Assembly (NCBI RefSeq): GCF_019308285.1
Contig: NZ_WWEM01000004.1
Span: forward strand, 1-64,000
DNA from: Flavobacterium quisquiliarum
GTDB lineage: Bacteria; Bacteroidota; Bacteroidia; Flavobacteriales; Flavobacteriaceae
Direction: 5' to 3'
DNA length: 64,000 nt
In this document: piece by piece, positions 58,615-64,000 of the stretch
Layout of the letters: every line of letters starts with the position of its first letter
How positions within the stretch are numbered: position 1 is the stretch's first letter
Program-made: the position numbers and the translations under genes
The notes under the pieces: model-generated
The model's database searches: none
Told to the model about the DNA's origin: nothing
What the model saw: only the letters and a program-made list of their open reading frames with translations

Positions 58615-59811
58615 ATGCTTTTACAAAATAAACAAGTCGCCATTGTCGGCGGCGGAATGGGCGGTCTGACTTTAGCCCGACTTTTACAAATGCAAAATAG
58701 CAATGTAAAGGTTTACGAAAGAGATTTGAATAAAGAAGTTCGCGTACAAGGATCTCCACTTGATTTGCATGAAGATTCAGGTTTGAAAGCCATAATCCAA
58801 GCCGATTTACTTGATGAATTTTATGCAAATGTTCGTCCAAATGCTAGTAAAGCCAGAATTGTATCAAAAGATTTTCAGCTTAAGTTTGATGAACATTCTG
58901 TACAAAAAAACGAAGTACGAAAAAATTTGGATACTGAGATAAATTCGCTTGACGCAATTTCAAAACCACGCCCAGAAATTGATCGTTTTGAACTAAGAAA
59001 TATATTTCTCAACTCACTTTTATCTGAAACAATAGTTTGGAACAGTCAGTTTGATTTTATGGAAAAGGAAAACGAAGGCTGGAAATTACATTTTAAAAAC
59101 GGTTCTACTGCTTATGCCGATTTAGTAATTGGAGCTGATGGAGCAAATTCTAAAATTCGTCCTTATATAAGTACAGAAAAACCAATTTATTCTGGAATTA
59201 CTTTAATTGAAGGCACTATTTATAATGCCAAAGAAAACGCACCAAAGCTATTTGAATTCTCAAGAGGAGGAAAAGTTCTTGCTTTTGGAAACGAGCAAAC
59301 CTTAATGTACGGTACAAAAGGAGATGGTTCCCTGATGTTTCTACTGAGCAGTAAAATCCCTGAGAGTTGGCTTTCGAAAGGAAATTTAGATTTTAAAAAT
59401 AATGAAGCTGTTTTTGAATGGTTTAAGAAAGTCTACAAAGACTGGAGTGCAGAATGGCATGAATTATTACAAGCTGAAGAGCTATATTTTATACCGCGTC
59501 CGCAATATTATTTTCCATTGAATCAGACCTGGGAAACTCAAACTAACTTAACCATAATTGGAGACGCCGCACATAGAATGCCACCTTTTGCGGGTAAAGG
59601 CGCCAATCTAGCTATGCTTGATGCTCTCGAATTGGCAGATTTTTTAACCAATAATCAATTTAATTCTATTGAAACTGCTATTTCCATTTTCGAAAAACGA
59701 ATGCTGGAAAGAGCCTCAAACGCAACAAAAGATACTTTGGAAAACAGCGAGCAATTGCATGCTGAAGAAGCGCTGGAAAGATTGGTTTCTATCTTCAAAA
59801 AGAACATTTAA
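58615..59811 (+). CDS. TetX-like FAD-dependent monooxygenase
   Basis: 398 aa from the ATG (MLLQNKQVAIVGGG). A TTG nine codons earlier is less likely. The FAD fold has VAIVGGGMGGLTLARLLQ and a YERD strand end. GSPLDLHEDSG and RPEIDRFELR are shared with the TetX group. DLVIGADGANSKIR is the second FAD motif, and IIGDAAHRMPPFAGKGAN is the third. TetX enzymes hydroxylate tetracyclines, but chromosomal relatives in Flavobacteria have broader, often unknown substrates. Activity on tetracycline is not shown by the sequence alone. It is paired with the AraC gene. Confidence 0.88.
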   Translation: MLLQNKQVAIVGGGMGGLTLARLLQMQNSNVKVYERDLNKEVRVQGSPLDLHEDSGLKAIIQADLLDEFYANVRPNASKARIVSKDFQLKFDEHSVQKNEVRKNLDTEINSLDAISKPRPEIDRFELRNIFLNSLLSETIVWNSQFDFMEKENEGWKLHFKNGSTAYADLVIGADGANSKIRPYISTEKPIYSGITLIEGTIYNAKENAPKLFEFSRGGKVLAFGNEQTLMYGTKGDGSLMFLLSSKIPESWLSKGNLDFKNNEAVFEWFKKVYKDWSAEWHELLQAEELYFIPRPQYYFPLNQTWETQTNLTIIGDAAHRMPPFAGKGANLAMLDALELADFLTNNQFNSIETAISIFEKRMLERASNATKDTLENSEQLHAEEALERLVSIFKKNI

Positions 59812-59933
59812 AACTAAAATATGTTTATTTTCAATAACTTATCTTTATTTTAATTAAATTTACTAGTATCACAAAGACAGACTTTTAAGAATTTACAAGC
59901 CGAAATATAACGTTTCATTCAAAAAAACATACT

Positions 59934-60992
59934 ATGAGGCATTTTCTACTCTTACTCTTTTTTACAGTTTTTGTTACTTTTTCTTTTGGACAAAAAACAA
60001 ATGATTCCATTCCGAAAAAAGAAAAGAAAATAGAATTAAGAGTAATGCCTTATTTGAGCTACAATAGAAATCTTGACTTTATGTTTGGCGCTATTCCGAT
60101 GATGATGTACAAAGTCAATCAAAACGACAGTATTTCTCCTAAATCATTATCTGGAATGTCGGCTATTTATACCACAAACAAGTCTTATGTTTTGGCTTTC
60201 TTTAATAAATGGTATCTGAATGAAGATAAATGGCGGCTAAAATTCTTCTTTTTTAATGGGAATCAGAATTCACAATTTTTTGTTGACGATATCGATCAGC
60301 CCGACTTTTATGATTACGGCACCAAAACCACTATTTTAAGCATTGGCGGACAGCGTAAAATTTTTGGTAAATTCTATGGCGGTTTGTCTTATACTTATGC
60401 TCATTATAATACCACTTATGAGGACAATATTTCTCCTTCTTCTGTCTCACACAGTAATGCTTTGGTTATAAATCTTTTGTATGATACAAGAGATGCTGTA
60501 TATTATCCAACAAAAGGATATAAAATCAAATTGGATTGGTCGACTTATCCAAGTTTTTTATATAACGAACTAGCTTCTAACCGAATTGCTTTTCAGGCCA
60601 ACAAATATTTCCCTACTAGAAACGAAAAAGATGTTATTGCCGCTCGTTTTTATGGGAAATTCGGACTTGGAAATGTGGCTTTTGAACAGCAGAGCACTAT
60701 TGGAGGTGTCGATATTCGAGGTTATTCTGAGGGAAAATATAGAGGAGCTGGTTTAATGGATATTCAGGGAGAATATCGTTATAATTTTGGTAATATGGGT
60801 CTGGTTGGTTTTGCAGGTCTTGCCACAATCTACGGTTCTGATACTCCAAACTTTGATTGGAAACTATATCCTGGCGCTGGTGTTGGATATCGTTATAATC
60901 CTTTTAAAAAATCAAAGTTTAATGTGGGATTGGATGGTGCTGTTGGTAAAGGTGACTGGGGTGTTTATTTTAGAATCGGCGAAGCATTTTAG
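59934..60992 (+). CDS. Omp85/BamA-family outer-membrane barrel without POTRA domains
   Basis: 352 aa. The signal peptide ends near residue 19 (TFSFGQ). The rest is beta-strands. The C-terminal surface-antigen motif is GGVDIRGYSEGKYRGAG (the VRGY/F element that inserts in the barrel lumen), and the last residue is Phe (IGEAF). No POTRA domain precedes the barrel, unlike BamA or TamA. It fits the short Omp85 branch that is common in Bacteroidota. Its role is unknown. Confidence 0.88.
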   Translation: MRHFLLLLFFTVFVTFSFGQKTNDSIPKKEKKIELRVMPYLSYNRNLDFMFGAIPMMMYKVNQNDSISPKSLSGMSAIYTTNKSYVLAFFNKWYLNEDKWRLKFFFFNGNQNSQFFVDDIDQPDFYDYGTKTTILSIGGQRKIFGKFYGGLSYTYAHYNTTYEDNISPSSVSHSNALVINLLYDTRDAVYYPTKGYKIKLDWSTYPSFLYNELASNRIAFQANKYFPTRNEKDVIAARFYGKFGLGNVAFEQQSTIGGVDIRGYSEGKYRGAGLMDIQGEYRYNFGNMGLVGFAGLATIYGSDTPNFDWKLYPGAGVGYRYNPFKKSKFNVGLDGAVGKGDWGVYFRIGEAF

Positions 60993-61012
60993 TTTTAATA
61001 CTTTTGTTTTTT

Positions 61013-61092
61013 TTAAACACATAGAAACATAGTTTTGCTTTGTCTAGATAGGCGTTTCACTTGTAATAAAACACAGAGAACCTATCTGCTAA
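61013..61092. repeat. Family A repeat, truncated copy 7
   Basis: Starts TTAAACACATAGAAACATAG, continues ATAGGCGTTTCACTTGTAAT and AAAACACAGAGAA, then loses the right half. Confidence 0.72.
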
Positions 61093-61108
61093 AAACTTCA
61101 TTGTTATT

Positions 61109-61147
61109 AAAAAAAGCTCTAAATCGAAAAATTTAGAGCTTTTTTAT
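61109..61147. terminator. Bidirectional terminator between convergent genes
   Basis: Stem AAAAAAGCTCTAAAT / ATTTAGAGCTTTTTT with loop CGAAAA. It serves both the Omp85-type gene and the DoxX gene. Confidence 0.88.
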
Positions 61148-61164
61148 TTTGCTTTATATTAGAA

Positions 61165-61551
61165 TCAATCCCATTTATTATTGTTTGAAATTGCATATTT
61201 TCCAGCGCCTGTAAAAAACAATGCTATGGCACCTAAAAGATAGAGTGTTATTAATTCGTTAGCATAACCGCCTTGTTCTCCAATTGAAAAAATATCTTTT
61301 GAATGCGCTACAGCAATGGCCACAATACAATTGATTGCTAAAATAACAGATGCAATTCTAGTTCGCCACCCAAATAAAATGGCTAATGGAGCTAAAACTT
61401 CTCCAATATAAACGGCATAAGCAAATGCTCCCATATTCTCTACCAAAAATGAAATACCATGTAAAATTTTTGATACACCATGAAAAAGCATTAAGCCTCC
61501 AATACTAATACGCAATACTAACAATCCAAAGTCTGTGTTTTTTGAAATCAT
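61165..61551 (-). CDS. DoxX-family membrane protein
   Basis: 128 aa with four transmembrane helices. The N-terminus has GLLVLRISIGGLMLFHGVSK, the DoxX/SURF4-type signature, followed by EVLAPLAILFGWRTRIASVI. The C-terminal helix is LITLYLLGAIALFFTGAGKY. DoxX proteins are small inner-membrane proteins linked to redox and thiol stress, but the reaction is not defined. It is a single gene. Confidence 0.88.
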   Translation of the reverse strand: MISKNTDFGLLVLRISIGGLMLFHGVSKILHGISFLVENMGAFAYAVYIGEVLAPLAILFGWRTRIASVILAINCIVAIAVAHSKDIFSIGEQGGYANELITLYLLGAIALFFTGAGKYAISNNNKWD

Positions 61552-61918
61552 AACAATCTAGTTTTTAAATTAATATACTAATTAGGTTTTGTGATGATAC
61601 TAAACTACAAAATAATATATTGCTGTAACTATTTAATTTCAAGCTAGTTTAAACAGATATTCACATAAAGTCGACCAATGCAGCATAAAAAGTTAAAAAG
61701 TGAGATATTTTTTACTTTTAAGTTGTTTCAATATGTGTTTTCTTGTTTCATTTTATAATATGCAACATCGAAACAGATAACCCTATAGCCTACATTAATT
61801 AATTTTGAAGTACCCCATTAGTTTTTCTTAACCTCACTCCGAATTAATACATAACCCAATTTATTAATATAAGGTGGTTTTCGAATTCATCAGTCTGCCT
61901 TTTTTATTCTGATTGCTT
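61552..61918. other. Divergent promoter region without a gene
   Basis: 367 nt between the DoxX gene and the large adhesin. I see a TAATTTTG -7-like box at 61800-61807 that could serve the adhesin gene, about 110 nt ahead of its ATG. No repeat family, RNA gene or ORF of note was found. Confidence 0.5.
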
Positions 61919-64000
61919 ATGGCTCAATTTTACGTTTCCTCGACTTTTCGTAATTTTTCCAAGAAACTTTTTTTAGCATTTATTTTATTATTTTTAAATA
62001 GCAAAATAAATGCTCAAAATTGTACCGTAAATGCTGGAGTACTTAATGTCACCATTTGCGAAACCGATGCTTTGGTTTTAACCGGAAATACTCCTTCTCC
62101 TATTGTCGGAACTGTTTCTTGGACTCAGATATCTGGCCCAGCAGTAGTTATTGATACACCAAACAATCCTAGCACTATTATAACAGGTTATACAGGAGGA
62201 AATACTTATATATTTAGATATAGCGCAACCTGTGGCGATGGAGTTTTGGCTTATCAAGATAAAGTTGTAAATGTACAACCCATTACAATTGCTAATGCAG
62301 GAGGCAACATTACAAGTTGCCCTAATAGTTCCGGAAATTTGTCTATTACTGCAAATGCGCCTCAAAATACAGGAGAAACAGGCCATTGGGAAATAGTGGG
62401 CGCTAATAATGCGGGAGTTATAATTAATTTTCCCAATTTACCAACCTCAACCATAAACCTTCCTTCAACTAGTTGTGGAGTTACTACACTTCAATGGGTT
62501 ATTGAAGGACCAGAATATGCTCCAGGGCAACGCTGTAGAACTACTTCTCAGATTACTGTCACTAATTATGGTGGTGTTACTCCAGTTTCAGCAGGTTCTG
62601 ATCAAACCTTAAGTAATTGTTATACTACTACACAATCTACCAATCTTACTGGAACTTATGGAGGCTGTGGTCTCAACGGACAAAGCGGTCAATGGACATT
62701 TGTAAGCGGGCCTAATACACCGACTATTGGAAGTCCGGGTTCTAATAATACGTCTGTTTCTAATCTGGTTCAGGGAACTTATACTTTTAGATGGACTGTT
62801 ACTGGTCCATGTGCTTCTGGAAATGATCTAGTAACAATTATTGTTCCGGCTGCAACACAAGATGTAACAACACTGCCAGGTGGTAATGAAGATATATTCC
62901 TTTGTGATAATACCATTACACAGGTTACTCTTGTAGCTCAAACACCACTTTACGCAGGAGAAACTGTACAATGGACACAAATAGCTGGAGATCCAGGTGC
63001 TGTGATTGTTTCTCCAACAAACCCAACTACTTTAGTTACTAATATTTCAGATTCTGGTGACCCTTACACCTTTAGATATACATTAACCAATAGTAATACG
63101 GGCTGTATTTTTACTAAAGATTATAATGTTCAGTATAGCGGGCCAACAAGAACCATTGTAGCCAATAACGGTAATGATATAGTTGGAAGCTGTGATGCCA
63201 CAGTATTTACAATTCCGCTTACCGTGACGGGAACGGGAGTAAATCAATATCGGATTGTTAATGGCCCATCTACTTCTCCATTAGCGCCTTTTCCAACTGC
63301 TTTACAAGATGCAGGGAATTCATTAACTTTAACCCTTACAACGCCTGGAGATTACACAGTTGAATTTATACGAAGTCAGAATGGCACGCCTGTTGGATGT
63401 AATAAAGGATTTGATACCCTAAATATTCTAGTTTCCGGTGATCCAACTCCTTCAAATGCAGGATCCGACATAAGTCTGCCTTGTGGTGATACAAGCACAT
63501 TGCTCTCAGGTGTTATAACTGGCGACGGCATGCACTTTTGGAGTCAGCTTAGTGGTCCAAACACCGCTGTAATTACAGATAATTTTGCTGTAGACACACA
63601 AGTAACAGGACTTATCCCAGGAACTTATGTTTTTCAATATATAACAAAAGGTGGCGGTGCAACCTGTGGTTTTTCAGTTTCCACCGTAACAATTCATGTT
63701 TCCGGAAGTTCATTGGCAGCACCTGATGCTGGGCCCAACCAGGTTGTTTGTGCTAATACTCAAGTAATACTTGATGCAGTACCTGTGCAAAGCGGCGAAA
63801 TTGGGACTTGGAGCCAAATCTCTGGTCCAAGCACAATATCTTTTTCCAATGTTAATGATCCAAATGCTACAGCGACAGGTTTTACATCCAATACCGCTCA
63901 ATACGAATTACAATGGACAGTTTCTTATCTTCATCCCGGACCTTCTTGCAGTGCTCCTGTTTCTGATACGGTAACCATTATTACTAATAATTCAACTGCC
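61919..64000 (+). CDS. Large PKD/Ig-like repeat surface adhesin (C-terminus beyond right edge)
   Basis: 694 codons open to the right edge. An N-terminal stretch with basic residues and a hydrophobic core ends INAQ, a signal peptide of about 33 residues. The mature part is a chain of Thr/Ser/Gly-rich modules of about 90-100 residues. Each begins with an AGxN/AGSD word (AGGNITSC, AGSDQTLSNC, AGSDISLPCG, AGPNQVVCAN) and has a W-T/S-x-x-S/A-GP core such as GTWSQISGPS. Paired Cys residues recur per module. This resembles SprB-type gliding adhesins and other T9SS cargo. The expected C-terminal sorting domain lies outside the window. Confidence 0.88.
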   Translation, partial: MAQFYVSSTFRNFSKKLFLAFILLFLNSKINAQNCTVNAGVLNVTICETDALVLTGNTPSPIVGTVSWTQISGPAVVIDTPNNPSTIITGYTGGNTYIFRYSATCGDGVLAYQDKVVNVQPITIANAGGNITSCPNSSGNLSITANAPQNTGETGHWEIVGANNAGVIINFPNLPTSTINLPSTSCGVTTLQWVIEGPEYAPGQRCRTTSQITVTNYGGVTPVSAGSDQTLSNCYTTTQSTNLTGTYGGCGLNGQSGQWTFVSGPNTPTIGSPGSNNTSVSNLVQGTYTFRWTVTGPCASGNDLVTIIVPAATQDVTTLPGGNEDIFLCDNTITQVTLVAQTPLYAGETVQWTQIAGDPGAVIVSPTNPTTLVTNISDSGDPYTFRYTLTNSNTGCIFTKDYNVQYSGPTRTIVANNGNDIVGSCDATVFTIPLTVTGTGVNQYRIVNGPSTSPLAPFPTALQDAGNSLTLTLTTPGDYTVEFIRSQNGTPVGCNKGFDTLNILVSGDPTPSNAGSDISLPCGDTSTLLSGVITGDGMHFWSQLSGPNTAVITDNFAVDTQVTGLIPGTYVFQYITKGGGATCGFSVSTVTIHVSGSSLAAPDAGPNQVVCANTQVILDAVPVQSGEIGTWSQISGPSTISFSNVNDPNATATGFTSNTAQYELQWTVSYLHPGPSCSAPVSDTVTIITNNSTA

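Noticed and set aside
11864..61092. Family A repeats as a CRISPR array
   Set aside because: Copies are kilobases apart, palindromic and of varied truncation, with no regular spacers and no cas genes.
1..64000. tRNA, rRNA or intact insertion sequence
   Set aside because: No cloverleaf, conserved rRNA segment or complete transposase with terminal repeats was found by eye; a covariance scan was not possible.

Overview
The window looks like a chromosomal segment of a Flavobacterium-like member of the Bacteroidota. It is AT-rich. It carries a type IX secretion (T9SS) sorting domain, TonB-dependent uptake genes with lipoprotein partners, several TAnnTTTG-type -7 boxes, sigma-54 control with a GAFTDA enhancer-binding protein, and large PKD/Ig-like repeat surface proteins. 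No rRNA, tRNA, CRISPR array, prophage or intact insertion sequence was seen. All calls come from reading the sequence; no database search was run.

Layout. 1-6261 (minus): a very large SpvB/FG-GAP/YD-repeat RHS protein that runs off the left edge, preceded by a small T9SS-sorted protein. 6463-14641 (plus): an XRE regulator, a small secreted protein, an RND efflux system (adaptor, pump, outer-membrane factor), a Crp/Fnr regulator and a SugE/Gdx-type SMR exporter. 15198-18336: two acetyltransferases, a LysR regulator and an EamA transporter among dispersed repeats. 18442-23844: heme oxygenase plus bacteriophytochrome (minus), divergent from a Crp/Fnr regulator, then a lone ilvD. 24330-32859: a histidine kinase and sigma-54 response regulator, divergent from a three-gene MacB/FtsX-type ABC transporter, with a perfect palindrome and a -24-like element between them. 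32990-38899 (minus): hybrid kinase, response regulator, YaiO-like barrel, HEAT protein and processive glycosyltransferase, probably an exopolysaccharide output module. 39129-39767: an NAD(P)-binding protein. 40041-48300 (minus): a cobalamin-riboswitch locus with a BtuB-like receptor, a BtuG-like propeller lipoprotein, three tandem paralogous PKD-like surface lipoproteins and a DUF4465 lipoprotein. 48392-51309: a TlpA-like thioredoxin and an ArsR/DUF6428/small membrane peptide/ArsC cluster with no visible arsenite pump. 51535-61551: stress, redox and regulator pairs (GNAT-MarR, HxlR-nitroreductase, AraC-TetX-like), a roadblock-like protein, an IS1595-derived zinc-ribbon protein, a Lys/Glu-rich protein, an Omp85-type barrel and a DoxX protein. 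61919-64000: the start of a large repeat adhesin running off the right edge.

Two themes stand out. First, regulators sit beside their probable targets with operator-like sequences between them: sigma-54 EBP/ABC, ArsR, MarR, HxlR and Crp/Fnr. Second, the intergenic spaces hold several families of dispersed palindromic repeats, including at least seven copies or fragments of an element whose ends read TTAAACACATAG and CTATGTGTTTAA. The B12 locus with a triplicated, functionally unassigned surface lipoprotein family is the strongest candidate for under-described biology.
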